Shown piece after piece: positions 17,686 through 26,888 of a DNA stretch of 64,000 nucleotides; the stretch's first letter is position 1; each line of letters begins with the position of its first letter. The DNA comes from Sphingomonas sp. A2-49 (GTDB lineage: Bacteria; Pseudomonadota; Alphaproteobacteria; Sphingomonadales; Sphingomonadaceae), in NCBI RefSeq assembly GCF_025548555.1, contig NZ_JAJLPA010000003.1, forward strand, positions 124,001-188,000. The letters are read 5' to 3'. The translations under genes and the position numbers were made by a program. The notes beneath the pieces are model-generated. The model was not told where the DNA came from. It saw only the letters and a list, made by a program, of their open reading frames with translations, and did no database searches.

Positions 17686-18351
17686 CTATTCGACCACGGT
17701 GAGCCACCGGTCCGGCGCCGCGCGCGTGCTGCGCAGGGCGTTGGCCGGGGCGGCGGCATCCTCGAACCCGATCGCCACGCCGCAGAACAGCATCCGCTCC
17801 GCCGGCAGGCCGAGCGCCTGCCCCACCGTGTCCGGATATATCGCCCAGCATTCCTGCGGACAGGTGGCGAGGCCGGCGTCGACCGCCAGCAGCATCAGCG
17901 TCTGGAGATACATGCCAAGGTCCGACCATTGCGGCGGTCCCATGCCGCGATCGATCGAGCAGAAATAAGCGGCGGGCGCACCGAAGAAGCGGTAATTGTC
18001 GGCGAACCAGCGCCGCCGGCCGGCACGGTCGTCGCGCGGAATGCCCAGATGCCCGTACAGCGCCTCGCCGACGTCGAAACGCCTGGCGCGATAGGGATCG
18101 TCCAATGCCGGCGGATAGACCGCATAGGCGGGCGTCTCCGTCTCTCCGCGCGCCAGCCGCTCCGCCATCGTCGCCTTCAGCCGCGCCATCGCCGCGCCGG
18201 CGACGATATGGACGTGCCACGGCTGGAGGTTGCCGCCCGACGGCGCGCGCGCCGCCGCCTCGGCCAGTCGGCGCAGCACGGCCACCTCCACCGGCGTGTC
18301 GAGAAACCCGCGCACCGATCGCCGTGCCCGCACCGCCTGTTCGACCTGCAT
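17686..18351 (-). CDS. Nitroreductase-family FMN oxidoreductase
   Basis: A 221-residue nitroreductase-fold protein. The FMN phosphate-binding RARRSVRGF is at residues 8-16, SGGNLQPWH lies near 38-46, and the C-terminal half has the QECWAIYPDTVGQALGLP segment. The family reduces nitro groups or quinones with NAD(P)H as a dimer. A BluB-like role in flavin breakdown is less likely, because BluB-specific features are not evident. It diverges from the thiolase gene; the 74-base gap contains the second TAACA-N2-TGTTA palindrome, so it may share that regulator. Confidence 0.82.
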   Translation of the reverse strand: MQVEQAVRARRSVRGFLDTPVEVAVLRRLAEAAARAPSGGNLQPWHVHIVAGAAMARLKATMAERLARGETETPAYAVYPPALDDPYRARRFDVGEALYGHLGIPRDDRAGRRRWFADNYRFFGAPAAYFCSIDRGMGPPQWSDLGMYLQTLMLLAVDAGLATCPQECWAIYPDTVGQALGLPAERMLFCGVAIGFEDAAAPANALRSTRAAPDRWLTVVE

Positions 18352-18400
18352 CCCGATCCCCTTGCACTCGTCGCGCGATTAAGCGACACCGGCGCCGCAA

Positions 18401-18412
18401 TAACAAGTGTTA
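18401..18412. promoter_or_regulatory. TAACA-N2-TGTTA palindrome, probable repressor operator (copy 2)
   Basis: TAACAAGTGTTA has the same arms and spacing as the site at 14230. It ends one base before the GGAGAG ribosome binding site of the thiolase and lies about 50 bases before the divergent nitroreductase start, a position where a bound repressor would block transcription. Confidence 0.6.
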
Positions 18413-18425
18413 CGGAGAGCGGATC

Positions 18426-19595
<1,170 letters not shown>

Positions 19596-19662
19596 CCCGC
19601 CCCCCCCTAACCCGCTTTCGCGCCGGGCCCCGCGCGGGGCCGGCCAACTCCCGGAGACCCTG

Positions 19663-20445
19663 ATGCTCATCACCGACACCATTGCCGCCGTCGTCACCGG
19701 CGGCGCCTCCGGCCTCGGCGCCGCCACCGCGCGGGCGCTCGCGGCGAAGGGTGCGCGGGTCGCGATCTTCGACTTGCAACGCGAGAAGGGCGAGGCGCTC
19801 GCGGCCGAGATCGGCGGCGTGTTCTGCGAGGTGAACGTCACCAGCGACGAGAGCGTCGACGCCGGCTTCGCGCGCGCCCGCGCCGCGCACGGACAGGAAG
19901 CGGTGCTGGTCTGCTGCGCGGGCACCGGCAATGCGGTGAAGACCGCGAGCCGCTCGAAGGAGGACGGCAGCATCAAGCACTTCCCGCTCGCCGCCTTCGA
20001 CTGGCTCATCCAGATCAACCTCGTCGGCACCTTCCGCTGCGTCGCCAAGTCCGCGGCGGGGATGCTGACGCGCGATCCGGGGGCGGACGGCGAACGCGGC
20101 GCGATCGTGATGACCGCGAGCGTCGCGGCGGAGGACGGACAGATCGGCCAGGCCGCCTATTCCGCATCGAAGGGCGGCGTCGTCGGCATGACGCTGCCGA
20201 TCGCGCGCGACCTGATGGGCGAGGGCATCCGCGTCAACACGATCCTGCCCGGTATCTTCGACACGCCGCTGTTGCAGGGGGCGCCGCAGCCGGTGAAGGA
20301 CGCGCTGGCGGCCAGCGTGCCGTTCCCCAAGCGGCTCGGCGATCCGGCGGAATATGCGCATTTGGCGATGACGCTGATCGAGAACGGCTATTTCAACGGC
20401 GAGGACATCCGCCTCGACGGCGGCATCCGGATGGCACCGCGGTAA
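19663..20445 (+). CDS. SDR-family dehydrogenase, 3-hydroxyacyl-CoA dehydrogenase type 2-like
   Basis: A 260-residue classical short-chain dehydrogenase. The dinucleotide motif TGGASGLG is at residues 12-19, with acidic D37 after the second strand (IFDLQ), indicating NAD. Catalytic S153, Y166 and K170 are in TASVAAEDGQIGQAAYSASK. The sequence pattern (KTASRSKEDGSIKHFPLAAF insertion, GIFDTPLL) is that of HSD17B10-type 3-hydroxyacyl-CoA dehydrogenases. Placed behind a thiolase, it probably oxidises 3-hydroxyacyl-CoA to the thiolase substrate. GGAG precedes the ATG. Confidence 0.87.
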   Translation: MLITDTIAAVVTGGASGLGAATARALAAKGARVAIFDLQREKGEALAAEIGGVFCEVNVTSDESVDAGFARARAAHGQEAVLVCCAGTGNAVKTASRSKEDGSIKHFPLAAFDWLIQINLVGTFRCVAKSAAGMLTRDPGADGERGAIVMTASVAAEDGQIGQAAYSASKGGVVGMTLPIARDLMGEGIRVNTILPGIFDTPLLQGAPQPVKDALAASVPFPKRLGDPAEYAHLAMTLIENGYFNGEDIRLDGGIRMAPR

Positions 20446-20460
20446 GCGCGCGGGTCGCGC

Positions 20461-20516
20461 TCGCCTTCCGGCGCTGCGCGCCGTTTCCTTCCCCTGCCGG
20501 ACGATGCAAGAGATGG
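20461..20516. repeat. Degenerate partial copy of the downstream palindromic repeat
   Basis: CCTTCCGGCGCTGCGCGCC followed by a TTTCCTTCCCC-type run parallels the left half of the element at 20568 in the same orientation. The rest of the copy is not recognisable. It lies directly behind the SDR gene. Confidence 0.4.
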
Positions 20517-20567
20517 CCGGGCCGGCGGCCGCGACGGCGGGGCATTCGCGCGACGCCGCAACAGGAC

Positions 20568-20650
20568 ACCCTCACCCTTCGGCGCTGCGCGCCTTTTCCT
20601 CTCCCGCTGGGAGCGGGAAGAGACGGCGAAGCCGGCGATAGGGTGAGGGT
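20568..20650. repeat. 83-bp extragenic palindromic element
   Basis: Terminal 11-base repeats ACCCTCACCCT and AGGGTGAGGGT are exact reverse complements. A nested hairpin (CTCCCGCT/AGCGGGA) sits inside. It is within a 386-base gap between convergent genes, so it may act as a bidirectional terminator. The remainder of the gap shows only a half-palindrome similar to the 94-bp family near 20660-20695 and no gene. Confidence 0.7.
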
Positions 20651-20831
20651 CAGTGGGGGACTGGAATCCCGCGCCGCTTCGCCGCGACGATGACGGGGCC
20701 TCATGGCCCCGCATTGTGCCGTCGCGGCCGCGACAGCGAACAGCCATGGTCGGTAAGCGCGCTATCCGCCGTCAGCACGCCTGCCCCCTCGGGAGACGAC
20801 GCCGATCGATCGGGTCGCCGGCGACACCGGT

Positions 20832-21611
20832 TCAGTCGGCGAACACCGCCGGCCGCTTGCCCATGTTGGCGGCGACCGCCTCCATCATGTTGGGCTTGCC
20901 GATCACCTTCATCTGTTCGGCGGTCTCCGCTTCCAGCATCGTGCGCGGGTCGGCGTCGTGCGCCATGTTGAGCAGCCGCTTGGCGCCGCGGATCGCGTGC
21001 GGCGAACGGCCCGCGATCGTGCGCGCCAGCGCCAGCGCCTCCGCCAGCGGATCGTCAGCGAGCCGGGTGACGAAGCCATGGCGCAGCGCCTCGTCCGCGT
21101 CGAATTCCCGCGCGGTGTAGACCAGCTCGCGCAGCACGTCGTCGCGCACCAGCCCGCGCCAGATCGGGAAGCCCGCCATGTCGGGAACCAGCCCCCAATG
21201 CGCCTCGCGGATCGCGAAGCGGGTGGCGGGGGCGGCGATGCGGATGTCGGCGCCGGACATGATCTGGAACCCGCCGCCGAAGGCGACGCCATGGACCGCG
21301 GCGATCACCGGCATCGGCAATTGCCGCCAGCCCCAGGTGACGTGCTGGGGAAGGATGCTGCCCTGCGCGTTGCGGTCGGTCGAGGTGCCCGATCCGCCCC
21401 GCGCCATGCTTTCCATGTTGAGCCCGGCGCAAAAGCCCCTGCCCTCGCCCGACAGCACGACGCAGCGCACGTCGGTGCGGTCCGCCAGCGCGTCGATCGT
21501 CGCGCCGATCCGTTCGAACATCGCCGGATCGATCGCGTTCATCTTGTCCGCGCGTGCGAGCCGGACGTCGGCGATGCCGTCTGCGATTGCCAGGGTGACG
21601 CGGTCGGTCAT
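20832..21611 (-). CDS. Crotonase-family protein (enoyl-CoA hydratase/isomerase-like)
   Basis: A 259-residue crotonase fold with the oxyanion-hole segments FCAGLNME (60-67) and FGGGFQIMSGADIRIA (111-126). In canonical hydratases two Glu residues act. Here the position after GGGF is Q116, while E136 is retained and D144 is in LVPDMAG. The retained E/D pair is more like the dienoyl-CoA isomerase arrangement than a classical hydratase, so hydratase activity should not be assumed. GAGGAGAGAG precedes the start. It faces the thiolase-SDR pair convergently. Confidence 0.86.
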   Translation of the reverse strand: MTDRVTLAIADGIADVRLARADKMNAIDPAMFERIGATIDALADRTDVRCVVLSGEGRGFCAGLNMESMARGGSGTSTDRNAQGSILPQHVTWGWRQLPMPVIAAVHGVAFGGGFQIMSGADIRIAAPATRFAIREAHWGLVPDMAGFPIWRGLVRDDVLRELVYTAREFDADEALRHGFVTRLADDPLAEALALARTIAGRSPHAIRGAKRLLNMAHDADPRTMLEAETAEQMKVIGKPNMMEAVAANMGKRPAVFAD

Positions 21612-21688
21612 GTCTCTCTCCTCGTTGCCGCGACGCTAAACCGGGCGGGCGCGTTGCGCTACCGCGGATGGCGTGTAGAGACGCGGCG

Positions 21689-22114
21689 ATGAGCGGCTTC
21701 AACATCGACGCCTTCCTCGCGCACCGCTTCGCCGGGCATGCGGGTCGGCTGGGCATCACCTATCACGGCAAGGGCGACGGCTGGGTCGAACTGGCGCTGC
21801 CCTATGCCGATGCGCTGGTCGGCGACGTCGACAGCGGCGTGCTCGCCTCCGGCCCGATCATCGCGCTGATGGACATGGCGACCAGCGTTGCGGTGTGGGC
21901 GAAGCGCGACAAGTTCGCCGCGCAGGCGACGCTCGACCTGCGCGTCGACTATCTGCGCCCCGCCGTGCCGGGCCGGACCGTGATCGGCCGCGGCGAATGC
22001 CTGAAGCTGACCCGCGCGATCGCCTTCGTCCGCGGCATCGCCTATGACGAGACGCCCGACGATCCGCTGGCGCATGTCGCCGGAACGTTCATGCTGATGG
22101 ATGCGCTCGCATGA
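21689..22114 (+). CDS. PaaI-type hotdog thioesterase (first of a tandem pair)
   Basis: A 141-residue single hotdog domain. The central helix region reads VLASGPIIALMDMATSVAVW, matching the G-x-hydrophobic-x-D pattern of PaaI-like thioesterases, with the catalytic Asp in LMDMA. The family hydrolyses acyl-CoA or aryl-CoA thioesters as homo- or heterotetramers. An in-frame ATG 21 bases upstream is an alternative start. Its stop overlaps the start of a second, different hotdog gene as ATGA, so the two are translationally coupled and may form a hetero-oligomer. Confidence 0.83.
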   Translation: MSGFNIDAFLAHRFAGHAGRLGITYHGKGDGWVELALPYADALVGDVDSGVLASGPIIALMDMATSVAVWAKRDKFAAQATLDLRVDYLRPAVPGRTVIGRGECLKLTRAIAFVRGIAYDETPDDPLAHVAGTFMLMDALA

Positions 22115-22494
22115 CGCTGCCCCCCTATGCCGAGATGCTGGGCATCACGCTGGAACCGCGCGACGGCGGCGCGCCGGTGCTGGTCATGCCCTTCGCCGCC
22201 GACGTGCTCGGCCGGCCCGGCTTCCTGCACGGCGGCGCCATCGCCGGGCTGCTCGAGGTCGCGGCGATCGTCTCGCTCCGCCACGCGCTGGCGGAAGAGG
22301 GCGGCGGCCGGATCAAGCCGGTCAACGTCACCGTCGACTTCATGCGCGGCGGCCGCGACAAGCCGACGCATGCCGAGGGGATCGTCACCCGCCTCGGCAC
22401 CCGCGTCGCCAACGTCGAGGCGATCGCCTGGCAGGACGACCGGGCAAAACCGATCGCGCACGCCCGCATGAACTATCTGATCGCGCGCGACTGA
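22111..22494 (+). CDS. PaaI-type hotdog thioesterase (second of a tandem pair)
   Basis: A 127-residue hotdog domain with the PaaI signature GFLHGGAIAGLLEVAAIVSL, where HGG and the following Glu are the usual active-site residues. The remaining strands (INV-type VNVTVDFMRGG, NVEAIAWQDD) complete the fold. It differs clearly from its upstream neighbour: that protein lacks HGG and uses Asp, while this one has HGG and Glu. The four-base overlap indicates co-translation. The substrate is unknown; the setting among acyl-CoA genes suggests clearing of acyl-CoA intermediates. Confidence 0.85.
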   Translation: MTLPPYAEMLGITLEPRDGGAPVLVMPFAADVLGRPGFLHGGAIAGLLEVAAIVSLRHALAEEGGGRIKPVNVTVDFMRGGRDKPTHAEGIVTRLGTRVANVEAIAWQDDRAKPIAHARMNYLIARD

Positions 22495-22513
22495 CCGGCG
22501 CGGATCGTGGCGC

Positions 22514-23332
22514 CTAGCCGCGCGCCAGCGTGGCCGCGTCGGCGATCTGCGCGGCGGTCGGGGTCACGCCGGTATACAGGACGAACTGTTCGACCGCCTG
22601 CAACACCGCGATCGCGCTGCCCGTGATCGTGCGCTTGCCGGCATCCTGCGCGGCGCGGATCAGCGGCGTGTCGGGCGGCAGCGCGACGGCATCGAGGACA
22701 AGGCCGGCCGCGGCGATCGTCCCACGGTCGAACGCCAGCGCATCGGCGTCCGCGCCCTCCATGCCGATCGGCGTGACGTTGGCCAGCACGCCCGCGGTCC
22801 GCGATCCGACGTCGGCCGCCCAGTCCCAGTCGACCGAGGCCGCCAGCGCCCGCCCGGTCGCCTCGTTCCGGGCGACGATCGTGCCGCGCGTCAGGCCCGC
22901 GTCGCGCAGCGCCGTCGCCACCGCCTTGCCCATCCCGCCCGACCCGCGCAGCAGCACGTCGCTGTCCGGCGGCAGCGCGGCCTGCTCCACGAGCGTCCGC
23001 ACCGCAGAATAATCGGTGTTGTAGCCGGTGAGCCGCCCGTCGTCGTTGACGATGGTGTTGACGCTGTCGATCGCCGCCGCCGAGCCTTTCAGCCCGTCGA
23101 GCAGCGGGATCACCGCCTCCTTGAACGGCATCGACACCGCGCAGCCACGGATGCCGAGCGCACGGATGCCCCGGATCGCGCCGGGCAGATCGGTCGTGGA
23201 GAACGCCTTGTAGACGAAGTCGAGCCCGGTCAGTTCGTACAGGCGGTTGTGGAACCGCGTGCCGAAGTTGCTCGGGCGCGCCGACAGCGACATGCACAGC
23301 GTCGTGTCGCGGCCGATCGGGGGCCTGGCCAT
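22514..23332 (-). CDS. Shikimate 5-dehydrogenase-like protein
   Basis: A 272-residue member of the shikimate/quinate dehydrogenase family. The substrate domain (residues 1-100) has the SLSARPSNFGTRFHN segment in place of the usual SxS-x-H pattern, followed by VSMPFKEAV (the family's catalytic Lys is in this PFK). The nucleotide-binding GSGGMGKAV is at about 129-137 and replaces the usual GAGGAxxA. It is probably a paralogue rather than the biosynthetic AroE. GAGGAGGA precedes the start, and only nine bases separate it from the upstream sugar dehydrogenase gene, so the two form an operon. Confidence 0.8.
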   Translation of the reverse strand: MARPPIGRDTTLCMSLSARPSNFGTRFHNRLYELTGLDFVYKAFSTTDLPGAIRGIRALGIRGCAVSMPFKEAVIPLLDGLKGSAAAIDSVNTIVNDDGRLTGYNTDYSAVRTLVEQAALPPDSDVLLRGSGGMGKAVATALRDAGLTRGTIVARNEATGRALAASVDWDWAADVGSRTAGVLANVTPIGMEGADADALAFDRGTIAAAGLVLDAVALPPDTPLIRAAQDAGKRTITGSAIAVLQAVEQFVLYTGVTPTAAQIADAATLARG

Positions 23333-23341
23333 GCGTCCTCC

Positions 23342-24478
23342 TCAGCGGGCCGTCAGGCGGATCAGCCGCCCCTGCGACTTGCCGCCGTCCTCGATCACCC
23401 AGATCGACCCGTCCGGCCCCTGCTCGACGTCGCGGATGCGCGCGCCCATCGACCATTGATCGCCCTTGCGCGCGGCCTGCCCGTCGAGGTCGACGCGGAC
23501 GAGCGATTGCGACGACAGGCCGCCGATGAAGGCGTCGCCCTTCCATTGCGGGAACATCGACCCCGAATAGATCATCAGGCCGCCGGGCGAGATCACCGGG
23601 TTCCACCAGACCTTGGGCGGTTCGTAGCCGTCGCCGGGCTTGTGGTCGGGAATGTCGCTGCCGTCGTAGTTGCTGCCGTTCGAGGCGTTGGGCCAGCCGT
23701 AGTTGCGGCCGGGCATGATGAGGTTCAGCTCGTCGCCGCCCTTCGGCCCCATCTCCTGTTCCCACAGATGCCCCTGCGCGTCGAAGGCGATGCCCAGCAG
23801 GTTGCGATGGCCGTAGCTCCAGATCTCGGGCGCGAACCCCTTGGCGACCAGCGGGTTGCCCGGCGCCGGCTTGCCGTCGAGTGTCAGCCGCAGCACCTTG
23901 CCCAGCGTCACCTGCGGGTCCTGCGCCGGCGTGAACTTCTGGCGTTCGCCGTTGGTGAAGAACAGCGACTGGCCGTCCGGCGCGAAGGCGATGCGGCCCG
24001 AATAATGGCCGTTGCCCTCGACGAAGGGCCGCGCCTGGAACAGCGCCTCGATCTCCCCCAGCCGTTCGCCGCCGGCGCCGTCGGGGCGCATCCGGCCGCG
24101 CGCCAGCACCACGCCCTTGCCGCCCGGACCGGCGGCCGAATAGCTGAAATAGAGGCGCTTGCTGGTCGCGAAATCGGGGGCGGGCACGACGTCCATCAAG
24201 CCGCCCTGCCCCGCCGAATCGACGGGAAGCGTCGCGATCGTCTGGCGCCGCTTGCCGTCGGGCGACAGCAGGATCATCTGCCCCGCCTTCTCGGTCACCA
24301 CCATCCGGTCGTCGGGCAGGAAGGCGATCGCCCAGGGCGAGACGAAGTCGGCGACCACCGTCTCGCGGAACGGCTTGGGCGAAGGCGGCGTCTCGCCGGC
24401 CTGTCCGCCCGGCGCCGGCGCGTTGCCGGAGCAGGCGATCAGGGCGGCAGGCAGGCAGGCGAGCAGGTGTCGGCGCAT
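23342..24478 (-). CDS. PQQ-dependent aldose sugar dehydrogenase-like lipoprotein
   Basis: A 378-residue six-bladed beta-propeller of the soluble glucose/aldose dehydrogenase family. A lipoprotein signal (HLLACLPAALIAC, C16) places it on the periplasmic face. Family landmarks include VSPWAIAFLPDDRMVVTEKAG, GGLMDVVPAPDF, IWSYGHRNLLGIAFD with the calcium/PQQ-site H-R-N, and GPDGSIWVIED. It would oxidise aldoses to lactones using PQQ and pass electrons to the respiratory chain; PQQ synthesis genes are not here. The chosen ATG follows GGGAGA and gives a proper signal peptide; frames upstream do not. Confidence 0.87.
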   Translation of the reverse strand: MRRHLLACLPAALIACSGNAPAPGGQAGETPPSPKPFRETVVADFVSPWAIAFLPDDRMVVTEKAGQMILLSPDGKRRQTIATLPVDSAGQGGLMDVVPAPDFATSKRLYFSYSAAGPGGKGVVLARGRMRPDGAGGERLGEIEALFQARPFVEGNGHYSGRIAFAPDGQSLFFTNGERQKFTPAQDPQVTLGKVLRLTLDGKPAPGNPLVAKGFAPEIWSYGHRNLLGIAFDAQGHLWEQEMGPKGGDELNLIMPGRNYGWPNASNGSNYDGSDIPDHKPGDGYEPPKVWWNPVISPGGLMIYSGSMFPQWKGDAFIGGLSSQSLVRVDLDGQAARKGDQWSMGARIRDVEQGPDGSIWVIEDGGKSQGRLIRLTAR

Positions 24479-24592
24479 GATATTCTCCCGTTTGGATGCG
24501 CGAACGCGCAAGGCGGCGCGATGGATGCTTGTTTCCACAGGGCGGCGGGCGTATATGGCTCGTGCCTTCTCTAACATCGTCAGGTGAAAGAG

Positions 24593-24616
24593 GCTGCGGG
24601 GGACCACTCCCGCGGC
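24593..24616 (+). ncRNA. rimP leader hairpin
   Basis: GCTGCGGG and CCCGCGGC form an 8-bp stem with an 8-base loop about 50 bases before the rimP start. Structured leaders upstream of rimP are known in proteobacteria (for example the rimP-leader motif). This one could be an attenuator controlling the long rimP-nusA-infB transcript. I cannot tell whether it matches the published consensus. Confidence 0.45.
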
Positions 24617-24667
24617 GGCGAACACGCATATTCACGCGGCATCCGCCGCATCGGTTCCGGAGCTTGC

Positions 24668-25261
24668 ATGGCGGATATCGCCCTTCTCTCGCAGTTGATC
24701 GAACCCGAGGCGACCGCGCTGGGTTTCGACCTGGTGCGCGTCAAGATGTTCGGCGGCAAGTCCGATCCGACGTTGCAGGTGATGGCCGAACGCCCCGACA
24801 CCGGCCAGCTGACGATCGACGATTGCGCCGAGCTGTCGCGCCGGATCTCGGACGTGCTCGACGCGCTGGAGGCGGAGGGACGCGATCCGATTCCCGACGC
24901 CTATCGGCTGGAAGTGTCGTCGCCCGGCATCGACCGCCCGTTGACGCGGCCGCAGGACTATACCGCCTGGGCCGGGCACGAGGCGAAGATCACGCTGGTG
25001 GAAAAGGTCGACAACCGCAAGATCCTGACCGGCGACCTGGTCGGCATCGAGGGCGACCGCGTGGCGATCGACGTGCGCGGCCATACGCGCATGACGGTGG
25101 CGCTGGACCAGATCCACGATGCCAAGCTGACGATCACCGACCGCCTGCTCGCCGCGACCGCGCCGCTGTCGAGCGAGGGCGCCGACGAAATCGAAGAGAT
25201 CCCGGACGACGCGGATCTCGACCCCAACGACACCGACTCCTTGAACGAAGGACAGAAGTAA
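24668..25261 (+). CDS. rimP: Ribosome maturation factor RimP
   Basis: A 197-residue RimP, needed for 30S subunit assembly. The N-terminal domain has GFDLVRVKMFGGKSDPTLQV and the DDCAELSRRISDVLD helix. The linker motif YRLEVSSPGIDRPL is the family signature. The C-terminal Sm-like domain runs from about residue 95, and an acidic tail extends beyond the usual E. coli length. An in-frame ATG 84 bases upstream is rejected because it would sit inside the leader hairpin. It heads the rimP-nusA-infB operon; nusA begins two bases after its stop. Confidence 0.95.
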   Translation: MADIALLSQLIEPEATALGFDLVRVKMFGGKSDPTLQVMAERPDTGQLTIDDCAELSRRISDVLDALEAEGRDPIPDAYRLEVSSPGIDRPLTRPQDYTAWAGHEAKITLVEKVDNRKILTGDLVGIEGDRVAIDVRGHTRMTVALDQIHDAKLTITDRLLAATAPLSSEGADEIEEIPDDADLDPNDTDSLNEGQK

Positions 25262-25262
25262 G

Positions 25263-26888
25263 ATGGCCACCGTCGCCACCGCCAACCGCGCGGAACTGAT
25301 CGCGATCGCCAATTCGGTCGCATCGGAAAAGATGATCGACAAGAGCATCGTCATCGAGGCTCTCGAAGAGGCGATCCAGCGCGCGGCCAAGACCCGCTAC
25401 GGCATCGAGAACGACATCCGCGCCAAGCTCGACCCGACCAGCGGCGACCTGCGCCTGTGGCGCGTCGTCGAGGTGGTCGAGGCGGTCGACGACTATTTCA
25501 AGCAGGTCGACGTGACCCAGGCGCAGAAGCTGCAGCCGGGCGCCGTCGTCGGCGACTATATCGTCGATCCGCTGCCCCCGATCGAATTCGGCCGTATCCA
25601 GGCACAGGCATCGAAGCAGATCATCTTCCAGAAGGTCCGCGACGCCGAGCGCGAGCGCCAGTACGAAGAGTTCAAGGACCGCCAGGGCGAGATCATCACC
25701 GGCGTCGTCAAGCGCGTCGAATTCGGCCACGTCGTCGTCGACCTGGGCCGGGCCGAGGGCGTCATCCGCCGCGACGCGCAGATCCCGCGCGAGGTGGTGC
25801 GCGTCAACGACCGCATCCGCAGCCTGATCCTCAACGTCCGCCGCGAGAACCGCGGGCCGCAGATCTTCCTCAGCCGCGCGCACCCCGACTTCATGAAGAA
25901 GCTGTTCGCGCAGGAAGTGCCGGAAATCTACGACGGCATCATCACCATCCAGGCGGCGGCGCGCGATCCCGGCAGCCGCGCCAAGATCGGCGTCATCAGC
26001 CGCGATTCGTCGATCGACCCGGTCGGCGCCTGCGTCGGCATGAAGGGCAGCCGCGTGCAGGCCGTCGTGCAGGAGATGCAGGGCGAGAAGATCGACATCA
26101 TCCCCTGGTCGCCCGACATCGCGACCTTCGTCGTCAACGCCTTGCAGCCGGCCAGCGTCAGCCGCGTCGTGATCGACGAGGAAGAGGAGCGGATCGAGGT
26201 GGTGGTGCCCGACGACCAGCTGAGCCTGGCGATCGGCCGCCGCGGCCAGAACGTGCGCCTCGCCAGCCAGCTGACCGGCAAGGCGATCGACATCCTGACC
26301 GAGCAGGACGCGAGCGAGAAGCGCCAGAAGGAATTCACCGAGCGCACCGAGATGTTCCAGAACGAACTGGACGTCGACGAGACGCTGGCGCAGCTGCTGG
26401 TCGCCGAGGGCTTCGGCGCGCTCGAGGAGGTCGCCTATGTCGAGCTCGACGAGATCGCCGGCATCGAGGGCTTCGACGAGGATCTGGGCCAGGAGCTGCA
26501 GAGCCGCGCGCAGGAAGCGCTCGATCGCCGCGAGGCCGCGAACCGCGAGGAGCGCCGCGCGCTGGGCGTCGAGGACGCGCTGGTCGACATGCCGTACCTG
26601 ACCGAGGCGATGCTGGTCACGCTCGGCAAGGCCGGGATCAAGACGCTCGACGACCTCGCCGATCTCGCCACCGACGAGCTGGTCGAGAAGAAGCGCGTCG
26701 AACCGCGCCGCCGCAACGAGGACGCGCCCAAGCGGCCCGAGCCGAAGGGCGGCATCCTCAGCGAATACGGCCTGTCGGACGAGCAGGGGAACGAGATCAT
26801 CATGGCCGCGCGCCAGCATTGGTTCGCCGACGAGGAAGCCCCCGCCGCCGACGCATCGGCCGATGCGACCGAGGGCGAGGACGCCTGA
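25263..26888 (+). CDS. nusA: Transcription termination/antitermination factor NusA
   Basis: A 541-residue NusA that binds RNA polymerase and nascent RNA to set pausing, termination and antitermination. The domains are an N-terminal RNAP-binding domain (about 1-130), S1 domain (about 133-200, GEIITGVVKRVEFGHVVVD), KH1 and KH2 (about 200-345, DPVGACVGMKGSRVQ and LAIGRRGQNVRLASQL), and two C-terminal acidic repeats (about 360-430 and 440-500). An alphaproteobacterial acidic Ala-rich tail follows. The stop overlaps the next start as TGATG. Confidence 0.96.
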   Translation: MATVATANRAELIAIANSVASEKMIDKSIVIEALEEAIQRAAKTRYGIENDIRAKLDPTSGDLRLWRVVEVVEAVDDYFKQVDVTQAQKLQPGAVVGDYIVDPLPPIEFGRIQAQASKQIIFQKVRDAERERQYEEFKDRQGEIITGVVKRVEFGHVVVDLGRAEGVIRRDAQIPREVVRVNDRIRSLILNVRRENRGPQIFLSRAHPDFMKKLFAQEVPEIYDGIITIQAAARDPGSRAKIGVISRDSSIDPVGACVGMKGSRVQAVVQEMQGEKIDIIPWSPDIATFVVNALQPASVSRVVIDEEEERIEVVVPDDQLSLAIGRRGQNVRLASQLTGKAIDILTEQDASEKRQKEFTERTEMFQNELDVDETLAQLLVAEGFGALEEVAYVELDEIAGIEGFDEDLGQELQSRAQEALDRREAANREERRALGVEDALVDMPYLTEAMLVTLGKAGIKTLDDLADLATDELVEKKRVEPRRRNEDAPKRPEPKGGILSEYGLSDEQGNEIIMAARQHWFADEEAPAADASADATEGEDA

